Positions 1 through 7,760 are shown, numbered from the stretch's first letter. The stretch: 13,410 nucleotides of DNA from JBPRGH01 sp051418055 (GCA_051418055.1 JBPRGH010000101.1:1-13410); one strand, 5' to 3'. Notes: generated from the letters alone by a model not told the origin. Made by a program: numbers and translations.

Positions 1-42
1 AATAATTGTTGAATAAAATCTCCCCCTTAAACCCCCTCTTAT

Positions 43-81
43 TATGTGGATATATGGATAACCTTTCAGGTTACCCACATA
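43..81. repeat. Imperfect hairpin in intergenic DNA
   Basis: TATGTGG (43-49) pairs with CCACATA (75-81) and TAACCT (59-64) pairs with AGGTTA (68-73) around a TTC loop. The left arm carries an extra bulge of about 9 nt. There is no T-run, so it does not look like an intrinsic terminator. Its role is unknown; it may belong to the repeat-rich spacer that fills 1-475. Confidence 0.5.
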
Positions 82-133
82 ACCACATTGTAAGAGTAGC
101 AATCTTAGAATATTAATATATTGTAAATCTAAA

Positions 134-176
134 GGACGGCTTCCCGCTAGCATCGCGTATCCAGCCGTCAGACCGA
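134..176. repeat. GC-rich hairpin repeat, unit 1
   Basis: This begins with GGACGGCTTCCCGC and ends with CCAGCCGTCAGACCGA. ACGGCT near its start pairs with AGCCGT near its end. A second copy lies at 302-345 with the same first 14 bases, the same CCAGCCG core and the same GACCGA end. It is much richer in GC than the AT-rich spacer around it. It is non-coding and probably a dispersed palindromic repeat. Confidence 0.6.
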
Positions 177-203
177 GGCGTTGCCTAAAAATAAAATTTG
201 CCT

Positions 204-281
204 ACTGCAAACTGCCAATTGCCAACTGATCAGTTTAAAGTTCGTGGTTCCTGGTTCTTTGTTTTTGGTTACTGAGTACTT
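204..281. repeat. Degenerate heptamer array that changes consensus along its length
   Basis: Eleven consecutive 7-bp units stay in phase: ACTGCAA, ACTGCCA, ATTGCCA, ACTGATC, AGTTTAA, AGTTCGT, GGTTCCT, GGTTCTT, TGTTTTT, GGTTACT, GAGTACT. The period is kept while the consensus shifts from ACTGCCA to GGTTCNT. An open frame through this region (181-390) comes from the repeat and is not called as a gene. Confidence 0.7.
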
Positions 282-301
282 AGAAGCCACTCTCATCGGT
301 C

Positions 302-345
302 GGACGGCTTCCCGCATTCATACGCACGTCCAGCCGACTGACCGA
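302..345. repeat. GC-rich hairpin repeat, unit 2
   Basis: This is the second copy of the 134-176 unit, 168 bp away in the same orientation. It shares GGACGGCTTCCCGC, then CAT, CGC, GTCCAGCCG and GACCGA. With flanking bases, CGGTC at 298-302 pairs with GACCG at 340-344, so the unit can fold. The middle differs between copies while the ends are conserved, as expected of a palindromic interspersed repeat. Confidence 0.6.
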
Positions 346-360
346 ACCGCCACGCTGAAT

Positions 361-402
361 ACTCAGGACTACAGACTCAGGACTAGTTAATAGGGACTAA
401 AA
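361..402. repeat. Second heptamer array (ACTCAGG type)
   Basis: Six in-phase 7-bp units are ACTCAGG, ACTACAG, ACTCAGG, ACTAGTT, AATAGGG and ACTAAAA. It starts about 15 bp after GC-rich unit 2 and runs into the terminator hairpin at 399-431. Confidence 0.55.
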
Positions 403-431
403 AAGCCCAGGTTAAATAACCCAGGCTTTTT
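399..431 (-). terminator. Rho-independent terminator of the M1 peptidase gene
   Basis: Read on minus, GCCTGGGTT (426-418) pairs with AACCTGGGC (413-405) around a 4-nt ATTT loop, followed by six T residues (404-399). All nine pairs form in minus-strand RNA, two of them G-U wobbles. In plus-strand RNA the same two positions are C-A mismatches, so the structure favours termination on minus, 45 bp past the peptidase stop codon. Confidence 0.8.
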
Positions 432-434
432 AAT

Positions 435-470
435 AAATCAGAAATTCAGAAATATGAAATCAGAAACAAC
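435..470. repeat. Short AAATCAG-type near-heptamer run
   Basis: The run reads AAATCAG, AAATTCAG, AAATATG, AAATCAG, AAACAAC, so the period is 7 with one 8-base unit. It fills the gap between the terminator and the peptidase stop codon, so it would lie in the 3' untranslated part of that transcript. It is weaker than the arrays at 204-281 and 13255-13338. Confidence 0.35.
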
Positions 471-475
471 TGAGA

Positions 476-2344
476 TTATTTAGTCGGATCTTCGAATTGT
501 CTAAGGTTCACATCCATATTTGTAATATTATTATCTCTGTTAACATCAGCCATTCTGTTGCTTGGATCAATAACTACAATTTTTATCTGATCGGCAGGTA
601 TATTTAATTTAACCGTATAAGTAGGATATACCCATGGCCATTCTTCATGTGTTTTTCGCTGGAACTGTTCATATTCTACAGGCTTCGTTCCGCGCATAAT
701 ACGTAAAGGTATATAATGCATTTCTGCTGTTCCGTCCGTTTTTTCAACAAGAAGATCAATAGGCATCATCATATCTTTATAACGCTCAATGGTAATATAT
801 GTAGCACCTTCTTTTTCAATTACAGACTGAATACCATAATCGATCTGGTTAGTAGTATTTACAAAATGCTCAAGATACCAGTCCAGCACCATACCAGATT
901 CTTTTTCCATCACTCTGATTAGGTCCTGAGCAGTCGGATGTTTCATCTTGAACGTGTTAAAATAGCGTTTTAACCCATTCATAAGATTCTCCTGTCCAAT
1001 AACGTAACTCAGCTGGTGCAGGAATACTGAACCTTTTGAGTAGGAGTTAATACCGTAAGAGCGGTTTGTTTTATAATGATCGGCATGAGTGGTTAAAGGC
1101 TCTTCCTCTCCACTCAGCGCCTGATAGAAATAATTTCCATAAGTCCCTGAATGAGGATCACGGTCACTCTGCGGGTCCAATAAATGCTTCATCACAATAT
1201 CAGAAGCATAGGTAGTGAAGCCTTCATCCATCCATGGATATAGACTTTCATTGGTAGCAAGCACCCCCTGATACCAGCTATGGATCAGTTCGTGCACACC
1301 AACACCTACAAGGCTGTTTAAAGACCTCTCGCCGGTGATCATTGTAGCCATAGGGTATTCCATTCCTCCATCACCACCCTGAATAAATGAATATTGCTCA
1401 TACGGATATTTTCCGAAATGCTCACTCATATACTCAAAAGCACTTACCATATAATCCGGCAGCTTATTCCAGTTTTCTTCAGTACGATCATTTTTTTGAT
1501 AGAAGAAATGCAGCATTGGCCCTCCAGGCACCTGCTTCATTGTGTGTGTATAATCCGGATCTGCACCCCAGGCAAAATCATGTACTTCCGGGGCTTTAAA
1601 ATGCCAGGTTAACTTCCCGTTTTTAGCTTTAGGCTTTGCATTATCGGCATAGCCATGGCCAATTTCTTTTGGATTTTGCAGATACCCTGTTCCCCCGACT
1701 GTATAATCTTCATCGATCGTCAGCTTTACATTAAAGTCACCCCAAACGCCATGAAATTCGCGACCTATATAAGGGTTAGGATGCCATCCCATGAAATCAT
1801 ACTCGCTTAATTTTGGGTACCACTGTGTCATGGTATAATCGATCCCTTCTTCGCTGTTGCGGCCGGTACGGCGGATTTGTAAAGGGATTTGGCTATTCCA
1901 TTCCATCTGTAGGGTAGTTTTACTATTCGGTAGCATAGGTTCGTTAAGCCGTGCTTCCAGAATTGTACCTTCCACATAAAAGCTGATGTCTTTATTATTC
2001 TGCTTTAATGTTTGTATCCTATGATAGCCAATTTCATCTTCCCTTAGTTGGTAAATTCGATCACCGACCCGGCGATCAGGATCTTTGATTGTCCTTGAGC
2101 GTACATCCATCATACTGCCTGGCTGAAAGGCATTATAATAGAGATGAAAGAATACTTTAGAAATAGTATCAGGTGAATTATTATAGTAGGTCAGTGTTTG
2201 CTTTCCCTCATACTGATGTTTCTCGACATCCATATTAATGTCCATATCGTATTCCACTTTCTGCTGCCAGTAATGATCCTGTGCAGCTAAAGGGAAAGCG
2301 CCCGTCAGGCAGATAATAGTAAATATAATTTTCAGGTTCTTCAT
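476..2344 (-). CDS. Secreted M1-family zinc metallopeptidase
   Basis: This is a 622-residue gluzincin aminopeptidase of family M1, expected to remove N-terminal residues from peptides outside the cytoplasm. A signal peptide (residues 1-22) has a hydrophobic core and an LAAQ end. The zinc site is complete: HELIH at 351-355 (His351, Glu352, His355) with the third ligand Glu374 in WMDEGF, 18 residues after the second His, as in M1. GGMEYP at 327-331 corresponds to the family's GAMEN-like substrate-binding motif. The region before about residue 280 fits the beta-rich N-terminal domain; the helical part follows the active site. No Por-type C-terminal sorting domain is visible, so periplasmic location is most likely. 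ATG at 2344 is chosen because it begins the signal peptide directly. It is a single gene with its own terminator at 399-431. The exact substrate is not predictable. Confidence 0.93.
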   Translation of the reverse strand: MKNLKIIFTIICLTGAFPLAAQDHYWQQKVEYDMDINMDVEKHQYEGKQTLTYYNNSPDTISKVFFHLYYNAFQPGSMMDVRSRTIKDPDRRVGDRIYQLREDEIGYHRIQTLKQNNKDISFYVEGTILEARLNEPMLPNSKTTLQMEWNSQIPLQIRRTGRNSEEGIDYTMTQWYPKLSEYDFMGWHPNPYIGREFHGVWGDFNVKLTIDEDYTVGGTGYLQNPKEIGHGYADNAKPKAKNGKLTWHFKAPEVHDFAWGADPDYTHTMKQVPGGPMLHFFYQKNDRTEENWNKLPDYMVSAFEYMSEHFGKYPYEQYSFIQGGDGGMEYPMATMITGERSLNSLVGVGVHELIHSWYQGVLATNESLYPWMDEGFTTYASDIVMKHLLDPQSDRDPHSGTYGNYFYQALSGEEEPLTTHADHYKTNRSYGINSYSKGSVFLHQLSYVIGQENLMNGLKRYFNTFKMKHPTAQDLIRVMEKESGMVLDWYLEHFVNTTNQIDYGIQSVIEKEGATYITIERYKDMMMPIDLLVEKTDGTAEMHYIPLRIMRGTKPVEYEQFQRKTHEEWPWVYPTYTVKLNIPADQIKIVVIDPSNRMADVNRDNNITNMDVNLRQFEDPTK

Positions 2345-2503
2345 ATTGTATTAATTAGGTTCTTTATAAAGATTAAGAAATATAAAATTATCAGAAAATA
2401 TTTATTATAGGTCAGATTCTTTTCGTTTTTAACAAAGTATAGAAAAGATCCCTGATAGATTATTTAAGAATAATATTTCATATTTACTCCATTTTGGGGG
2501 AAG

Positions 2504-2511
2504 TAATTTTG
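2504..2511 (+). promoter_or_regulatory. Candidate -7 promoter box for the exported-protein gene
   Basis: TAATTTTG matches the Bacteroidota -7 consensus TAnnTTTG exactly and lies 44 bp before the ATG at 2556. No TTG-type -33 element is visible at the usual distance, so this is a tentative call. Confidence 0.35.
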
Positions 2512-2555
2512 TAAACATACCCATACATTTGTTATTACATAATAAATTCCCAGGT

Positions 2556-2996
2556 ATGTCAAAATATTATTCTATAACGTGTGTGATGCTCTGTATATTT
2601 TTTAATGCAGGCGCACAATCATTTGATGCTCCGGATAAAACCAGATTTTATTATGACGGTTTTTTAGATAATATCGAGCATGTCCAGCTGAATCTGCATA
2701 TCGAGAATTATGAAATAAACGGAGCATTTGTTATTGAGGCAACCGGTGAGCATTATTTTATCCAGGGCAGGTTAGCTAAAGATAAAAGTGGTGTAGGCTT
2801 ATGGGTTTATCATGATAACCAATATATAGCGGCTATAGAAGCCAAAGTAGTTTCTGATGATAAGGAATTTGGTAAAAGACTAAAAGGTGTATACAAACCT
2901 CATGAACAAAAAACCCGTGCTTTGATATTAGAGAAGATTGCTGAATTTGCCAATAAAAGGAAATTCAGCAACCTGGCAGGGAAGACAGTTATTTAA
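2556..2996 (+). CDS. Small exported protein of unknown function
   Basis: This is a 146-residue protein that I do not recognise. ATG at 2556 is preferred to an upstream in-frame TTG (2529) because it places a typical signal peptide at the N-terminus: a hydrophobic stretch, CVMLCIFF, followed by NAGAQ, with probable cleavage after about residue 21. The mature part looks beta-rich, with alternating hydrophobic residues (VQLNLHIENYEINGAFVI, then YFIQGRL, GLWVYHD, YIAAIEAKV, LKGVYKP), and ends in a Lys/Glu-rich helix. It has no cysteine motif or recognisable catalytic residues. It converges on the L,D-transpeptidase gene with 2 bp between the stop codons. A periplasmic or surface role follows only from the signal peptide. 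Confidence 0.75.
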   Translation: MSKYYSITCVMLCIFFNAGAQSFDAPDKTRFYYDGFLDNIEHVQLNLHIENYEINGAFVIEATGEHYFIQGRLAKDKSGVGLWVYHDNQYIAAIEAKVVSDDKEFGKRLKGVYKPHEQKTRALILEKIAEFANKRKFSNLAGKTVI

Positions 2997-2998
2997 TA

Positions 2999-4768
2999 CT
3001 AAGCTTTTATTTCTGCTTTTTTCAATTTTTGTTCTTTTTCCTCGATTTTCTTCATTTGGGCTTTGTCATAAAAATATACATCATCCCTTAGATTAAGTAG
3101 TCCTGATTTTTCATCAACCCAGGCAGTCCAGTAGACGATATAAACCGGTATTTTTTCATTTAATAAGATTGTTTTTGGTTCCGGACGGTTCATGTTTTCT
3201 TCCACCTCTTTATCCGTCATGCCTTTATCAGCTAACAGATACATTGCAAAATCTTTTGGCTTCTCCAGGCGAATACATCCGTGACTAAAATTCCTTACAT
3301 TTTCACTAAACAAATAATCTGCAGGTGTATCATGAAGGTAGATTGATTTACTGTTGGGAAAAATAAACTTTACCTTTCCCAGGGAGTTTCGTGGGCCGGG
3401 AGCTTCAACAATTCTGAAATTAAAATTTTCAGGGGTAACTTCTTCCCAGTTAACACTACCCGGAGAAATAGGCCTGGAATCCTGATTCCAGTCGGGGTAT
3501 AATTTAAAGCCCTTGCTTGTTAGATAGTAAGGATTCTTTTTAATTAACGGTAACATTTCATTTATTGCAATGGATCTTGGAACATTCCATTCCGGGCTAA
3601 ATACAATATATTCAATTGTATCATTGAAAATAGGAGTTTTATTTACTGTCTCACCAACGATAGCTTTCATTTGCAGCTGTACTTTGTTATCTTTAATTAC
3701 GGACATTTGAAAAGCAGGAATATTTACCAGGACGTAATGATCTCCAAAGGGTCCATGTATCCAGCGCATACGCTCCATGTTAAAGACGATATTTTTTATA
3801 ACTTCCTCCACTGGTTTATTTAGCTCTGTTCTCGTAGCATCATCTGTTTTGCCTGATATTTCAATTCCATGAAGCATCTGGTAAGTCTGTATCTTCTTTT
3901 TAAGTGACTGATTAAAATTACCATTTTCCGGGTTTTCAACAGAGAAACCTTCAGCTGCTAATCTTTTCTTAAGTTTAACCACTGCTGTACCTGTGTCACC
4001 TAATTGGAGTTCCTTTTCCATTTTATATTCATTCCAGCCTCCTTTGTCAGCAATTTCTCTGTAGCGGATCAGGTACTCTTTAAGTTTCTCGTACTGTATA
4101 TGTGGAGGGTTTAATATTTTCAGTGATTTCTGAATATTTTTTTCCTCTATAGCTTTAGCCAGATGTGAGGAAAGACCCGTTTTTCGAGGTTCACTATACC
4201 ATTCTGCAGTCTCATTCGGATTGATCTTTCCGGATAATAAATGAGAGCTGTAGGTTAAATAGCTTGCTGTCATTAAAAAATCAAGCTTCACTATCTGATT
4301 GAAAAGAATAGTATCCTGTTGGCGGAATCGCTCTTTAAATCTCTTTGATTTAATTAGCTTTTTTCGCCATTCTTTTCTCCTTTTTTTCCTGCTTTCTATA
4401 TTATAAAGCTGGCTTAGTAATTTTTCTGTTTCTTCAAGATTATAATGTTCAGGGGAAAGACCTTCCTCTTCTGCGGCATCTATAGCCAGTAAAAGTTCAT
4501 CGGCAGTTTCCAGAGGTTCATCAAAAGAAAGCCATGCCAAGGTATAATCCCGTTCTTTATAGAAGTCAATGAATTCCTGATGTAAATAACTTCTGACATC
4601 CTGATCCGGAAAAAAAGGTTCAACATCTACAGAATCAGCATTACTTTCTACAATTCCCCTGATCTTTTCATTATTGATATCAAATTCATCAACGTTAGAA
4701 CATGATGATAAGATGCAGATAATCAATATGTTGATCATTAATAATCGCTTAGAGTCTATATATTTCAT
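2999..4768 (-). CDS. L,D-transpeptidase lipoprotein (YkuD domain, LdtD/YcbB-like)
   Basis: The 589-residue product should form 3-3 cross-links in peptidoglycan or attach proteins to it, from the periplasmic side. The N-terminus is a lipoprotein signal with lipobox LSSC and acylated Cys23. Residues about 55-245 are a helical region like the extra domain of LdtD-type enzymes. Residues about 255-320 are a peptidoglycan-binding fold (LQLGDTGTAVVKLKKRL then GNFNQSLKKKIQTYQ). The YkuD domain covers about 340-555, with the catalytic motif SHGCIRL (nucleophile Cys498, His496) and the upstream conserved His479 in YLHDTP. The C-terminus is a charged Lys/Glu helix. ATG at 4768 is chosen over an in-frame TTG at 4780: it is the first ATG and keeps the lipobox near the start. 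It diverges from fhs across a spacer of about 90 bp. Confidence 0.92.
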   Translation of the reverse strand: MKYIDSKRLLMINILIICILSSCSNVDEFDINNEKIRGIVESNADSVDVEPFFPDQDVRSYLHQEFIDFYKERDYTLAWLSFDEPLETADELLLAIDAAEEEGLSPEHYNLEETEKLLSQLYNIESRKKRRKEWRKKLIKSKRFKERFRQQDTILFNQIVKLDFLMTASYLTYSSHLLSGKINPNETAEWYSEPRKTGLSSHLAKAIEEKNIQKSLKILNPPHIQYEKLKEYLIRYREIADKGGWNEYKMEKELQLGDTGTAVVKLKKRLAAEGFSVENPENGNFNQSLKKKIQTYQMLHGIEISGKTDDATRTELNKPVEEVIKNIVFNMERMRWIHGPFGDHYVLVNIPAFQMSVIKDNKVQLQMKAIVGETVNKTPIFNDTIEYIVFSPEWNVPRSIAINEMLPLIKKNPYYLTSKGFKLYPDWNQDSRPISPGSVNWEEVTPENFNFRIVEAPGPRNSLGKVKFIFPNSKSIYLHDTPADYLFSENVRNFSHGCIRLEKPKDFAMYLLADKGMTDKEVEENMNRPEPKTILLNEKIPVYIVYWTAWVDEKSGLLNLRDDVYFYDKAQMKKIEEKEQKLKKAEIKA

Positions 4769-4860
4769 TATATTTTTCAATTTTCTTGATCTTGTTTGGA
4801 ATGATAAATTTCAAGAATAATACCGTCTATTAAAAGTTCCTGCCCTAACTTTATTGCCCT

Positions 4861-6543
4861 ATGAAAGAGACATATAAAAGTGACCTCCAGATAGCTCAGG
4901 AAGCTAAAATGTTACACATAAATGAAATAGCTTCCAAACTAAAAATAGATGAGGATGATCTGGAGTTATACGGAAGATATAAAGCAAAACTTCCACTTCG
5001 GTTAATTGACAATAATAAAGTAGAAAACAGTAATCTGATCCTGGTTACAGCCATGACACCTACTCCGGCAGGGGAGGGAAAAACGACCACCTCTATTGGT
5101 TTGAGTGAAGGGCTGAACCGAAGGGGCAAGAAATCTATTGTGGTGCTCCGGGAGCCATCATTAGGGCCTGTTTTTGGTATGAAGGGAGGAGCCGCCGGCG
5201 GAGGTTATTCGCAGGTTATACCTATGGAGGACATTAACCTTCATTTTACCGGAGATTTTGCTGCCATTGAAAAAGCTAATAATCTTTTAGCTGCTCTTAT
5301 AGATAATAATATCCAGGCCTCAGTTGATAATTTAGGAATAGATCCGCGAACAGTAGAATGGAAGAGGGTGATGGATATGAATGACAGGGCTCTTCGGGAT
5401 ATTGTCACAGGTATGGGTGGCCGGGCAGGAGGTATGATGCGGCAAACCGGATTTAATATTACGGCAGCGTCAGAGATAATGGCAATCCTTTGTCTGGCAA
5501 ATGATATTGATGACCTGAAGGAAAAAATAGGCAATATATATATAGGGGACACCTATGATAAAAAAGCTGTTTTCGCAAGAGACCTAAATGCGCAAGGTTC
5601 AATGGCTGTTTTATTAAAAGATGCCATTAAGCCTAATCTGGTACAAACGCTGGAAAATAATCCTGCAATTATACATGGTGGGCCTTTTGCTAATATAGCA
5701 CAGGGTACAAACTCAGTAGTTGCTACGAAAATGGGGCTTAGTATGGCTGACTATGTGGTAACTGAAGCTGGTTTTGGAGCAGATCTGGGAGCTGAGAAGT
5801 TTATGCATATTAAATGCGGTTATTCAGGCCTGAAGCCGAAAGTTATGGTCATTGTGGCTACGATCAGGGCATTGAAATATCATGGAGGACAGCCACTTGA
5901 TAAATTAAGAGAAGCAAATACTGTGGCACTTGCCAAAGGCCTTGCAAATCTTGAAAAGCATATTGAAAATTGTCGACTGTACAATATCCCGCCTGTAGTT
6001 TCAATAAACAAGTTTTTCAGTGATACACGGGAGGAAATTGATATTGTAGAGAAGAGGTGTAAGGAATTAGGTATAGAGGTGGCTGTAAGTGAAGGCTGGG
6101 AGAAGGGCGGAGCAGGTATGGAAGACCTGTCGGAAAAAGTCGAGAAATTATGTAGCCAATCCTCAGGTAATTATAAGCAGGTTTACCAGTGGGATTGGTC
6201 TGTAGAGGATAAAATTGATGCCATAGCACGTAAAATATATGGCGCCAGTGGTGTTGAATATCTTCCGAAAGCCAAGCAAAACCTAAATAAAATTAAAAGA
6301 ATAGGTATGGACGATAAGCCTATCTGTATAGCGAAGACTCAAAATTCTTTCTCTGATGATCCTAAATGGCTGGGAAGGCCCAGTGGATTTGTGCTAACAG
6401 TGAGGGAAATAGAAATAGCTTCCGGAGCAGGTTTTATTGTACCCATTACAGGTCAGATGTTAAGAATGCCTGGTCTTCCTGCTAAACCTGCTGCTGTAAC
6501 AATGGATATTAGTAATGACGGGAAGATTAGTGGGTTGAGTTAA
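4861..6543 (+). CDS. fhs: Formate-tetrahydrofolate ligase
   Basis: This cytoplasmic enzyme (10-formyl-THF synthetase) makes 10-formyltetrahydrofolate from formate, ATP and tetrahydrofolate, feeding one-carbon units to purine and formyl-methionine synthesis. The 560-residue length is normal for the bacterial enzyme. The ATP-binding loop TPTPAGEGKTTT is at 66-77. Other family stretches are visible: REPSLGPVFGMKGGAAGGGY, TGDFAAI, ALRDIVTGMGG, FANIAQGTNS, VTEAGFGADLGAEKF, and near the C-terminus GFIVPITGQMLRMPGLP. ATG at 4861 is supported by the family-like start (KSDLQIAQEAKMLHI). TAACTTTA (4846-4853), one base from the -7 consensus, lies only 7 bp before the ATG, so a very short leader is possible. 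A strong terminator follows 30 bp after the stop, so the gene is probably monocistronic. Confidence 0.98.
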   Translation: MKETYKSDLQIAQEAKMLHINEIASKLKIDEDDLELYGRYKAKLPLRLIDNNKVENSNLILVTAMTPTPAGEGKTTTSIGLSEGLNRRGKKSIVVLREPSLGPVFGMKGGAAGGGYSQVIPMEDINLHFTGDFAAIEKANNLLAALIDNNIQASVDNLGIDPRTVEWKRVMDMNDRALRDIVTGMGGRAGGMMRQTGFNITAASEIMAILCLANDIDDLKEKIGNIYIGDTYDKKAVFARDLNAQGSMAVLLKDAIKPNLVQTLENNPAIIHGGPFANIAQGTNSVVATKMGLSMADYVVTEAGFGADLGAEKFMHIKCGYSGLKPKVMVIVATIRALKYHGGQPLDKLREANTVALAKGLANLEKHIENCRLYNIPPVVSINKFFSDTREEIDIVEKRCKELGIEVAVSEGWEKGGAGMEDLSEKVEKLCSQSSGNYKQVYQWDWSVEDKIDAIARKIYGASGVEYLPKAKQNLNKIKRIGMDDKPICIAKTQNSFSDDPKWLGRPSGFVLTVREIEIASGAGFIVPITGQMLRMPGLPAKPAAVTMDISNDGKISGLS

Positions 6544-6573
6544 GCTGAAATTTGTCTGGATAAAATAAACAAG

Positions 6574-6596
6574 AGGCCTTTAGAAGGCCTTTTTTT
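6574..6596 (+). terminator. Rho-independent terminator of fhs
   Basis: AGGCCTT (6574-6580) and AAGGCCT (6584-6590) form a perfect 7-bp stem around a TAG loop, followed by six T residues. It lies 30 bp after the fhs stop codon. Confidence 0.9.
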
Positions 6597-6734
6597 ATTT
6601 CAATACAGAAAGTGAGGAAAAAATTGAAAAACTAACACAGTTGCCAATATAATTATAAGATAATCTCTAAACTAGGTATATTCTAATGATTTTAATATAT
6701 TCAAATCCTAAATAATTTATCTTAGTTCGAGGTT

Positions 6735-7469
6735 ATGAATCAAATTTCCCTTTCTAGAAGTAATATTATATTCCAGCTTAGGAAAGTTATTTTGGATAAT
6801 GATACTAAAGCCGGTAGGAATTTTGATCTCTTTGTTCAGTCAATGATTATACTATCACTGATTGCTTTTTCTATAGAAACGTTGCCTAATTTAGGTTTCC
6901 AAACTAGAAAATACTTAAAATTCTTTGAATGGTTTTCGGTTATAACTTTTTCGATAGAATATATTTTGCGTTTAATCCTTAATCCTAGGCCTCTGAAGTT
7001 TGCATTAAGTTTTTTTGGTATAGTAGATATTCTGGCTATACTTCCTTTTTATCTTTCAGTTGGAGTTGATCTTAGATCTTTAAGGGCATTTCGTTTATTG
7101 CGTCTGTTTTTGCTTTTGAAAATGATGCGGTATAGTGTGGCTGTAGGTAGATTTCGTAAAGCTTTACTGTTAGTGAGAGAAGAATTAATATTATTTTTTT
7201 CAGCAACATTTATCCTTATGTTTTTGGCTGGAGTTGGTATTTATTATTTTGAAAGATATGCACAGCCAAAAATATTTTCATCAATATTCCATAGCTTATG
7301 GTGGGCCGTTGCTACATTAACAACAGTAGGTTATGGGGATATTTATCCTGTTACTACAGGAGGAAAACTCTTTACTTTTTTTATTCTAATGATTGGATTA
7401 GGGATTATTTCAATTCCAACCGGACTTATTGCATCAGCTTTATCTAAAGCAAGAGAATTAGAAGAATAG
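6735..7469 (+). CDS. Voltage-gated potassium channel (six-transmembrane, Kv/KvAP-type)
   Basis: This 244-residue inner-membrane subunit would assemble as a tetramer to conduct potassium. Hydrophobic segments fit S1 (about 32-48), S2 (65-82), S3 (90-108), S4 (112-130), S5 (149-171) and S6 (211-235). S4 has Arg at 114, 117, 120 and 123, the every-third-residue spacing of a voltage sensor. The selectivity filter TTVGYGD is at 196-202, after the pore helix SLWWAVATL. S6 ends in IPTGLIASAL, common in bacterial ion-transport channels. Only a short tail follows S6, so there is no RCK or nucleotide-binding regulatory domain. The ATG at 6735 gives a normal length. It is isolated, with a terminator upstream and a tRNA cluster on the other strand downstream. 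Ion selectivity is well supported; gating polarity is inferred. Confidence 0.93.
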   Translation: MNQISLSRSNIIFQLRKVILDNDTKAGRNFDLFVQSMIILSLIAFSIETLPNLGFQTRKYLKFFEWFSVITFSIEYILRLILNPRPLKFALSFFGIVDILAILPFYLSVGVDLRSLRAFRLLRLFLLLKMMRYSVAVGRFRKALLLVREELILFFSATFILMFLAGVGIYYFERYAQPKIFSSIFHSLWWAVATLTTVGYGDIYPVTTGGKLFTFFILMIGLGIISIPTGLIASALSKARELEE

Positions 7470-7476
7470 CTCACTA

Positions 7477-7571
7477 GATGGGTATTTTAGTAAAGGCAGG
7501 ATCTAATAAAATAACCAAAGGCTATTTCGTCTCCAAGAAATTTCATGAGGGTTGCTATTACTAAACCCATC
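7477..7571. repeat. Long-armed inverted repeat after the channel gene
   Basis: GATGGGT plus TTTAGTAA on the left (7477-7493, with a 2-3 base bulge) complements TTACTAAACCCATC on the right (7558-7571). This gives about 14 paired bases around an interior of about 64 bp. It starts 8 bp after the channel stop codon. There is no T-run on either side in the terminator position. It could be a 3'-UTR structure, a small RNA or a mini-element. Confidence 0.5.
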
Positions 7572-7573
7572 CA

Positions 7574-7606
7574 TAAAAAAAGCCCCTGAAAGTTAATTCA
7601 GAGGCT
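7574..7606 (-). terminator. Terminator of the tRNA-Ser/tRNA-Arg transcript
   Basis: On minus, AGCCTCTGAA (7606-7597) pairs with TTCAGGGGCT (7590-7581), 10 bp with one G-U, followed by a run of T (7580-7574). It begins 7 bp after the mature tRNA-Arg 3' end. Confidence 0.88.
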
Positions 7607-7612
7607 ATTTAG

Positions 7613-7686
7613 TGATCCCACCAGGACTCGAACCTGGAACCTACTGCTTAGAAGGCAGTTGCTCTATCCAGTTGAGCTATGAGACC
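7613..7686 (-). tRNA. tRNA-Arg, anticodon UCU
   Basis: On minus the acceptor strand GGTCTCA pairs with TGGGATC (two G-U wobbles). The D arm is GCTC/GAGC, the anticodon arm ACTGC-CTTCTAA-GCAGT gives anticodon TCT, and the T arm is CCAGG-TTCGAGT-CCTGG. The discriminator is A and the length is 74 nt. The CCA end is not encoded. It is 76 bp downstream of tRNA-Ser on the same strand and could share its transcript. It reads AGA and AGG. Confidence 0.97.
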
Positions 7687-7725
7687 AACTGCTTTAAAAA
7701 ATCCTCTGCCTAAGCTTCGGAATGA

Positions 7726-7758
7726 TATCAACTTATACTATAATAAATTAAGTTGATA
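7726..7758. other. Perfect 10-bp hairpin between tRNA-Ser and tRNA-Arg
   Basis: TATCAACTTA (7726-7735) and TAAGTTGATA (7749-7758) are exact reverse complements around a 13-nt loop, starting 5 bp after the tRNA-Ser 3' end on minus. There is no T-run, so it may be a processing or spacer structure in a two-tRNA transcript rather than a terminator. Confidence 0.6.
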
Positions 7759-7760
7759 AG

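Noticed and set aside
204..281. CRISPR-like array
   Set aside because: Units are 7 bp with no spacers and no cas genes nearby; these are short tandem repeats.
181..390. 69-codon plus-strand open frame
   Set aside because: It starts at TTG and its translation simply follows the heptamer arrays and a GC-rich hairpin unit. There is no domain, no promoter and no independent sign of coding.
2529..2555. Upstream TTG start for the exported protein
   Set aside because: It would add nine residues (MLLHNKFPG) before a normal signal peptide; ATG at 2556 fits better.
4769..4780. Upstream TTG start for the L,D-transpeptidase
   Set aside because: It adds only four residues. ATG at 4768 is the first ATG and already gives a complete lipoprotein signal.
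5241..5552. Minus-strand frames within fhs, and similar plus-strand frames within recQ and the peptidase gene
   Set aside because: These are frames opposite strongly coding genes, with no domains or signals of their own.
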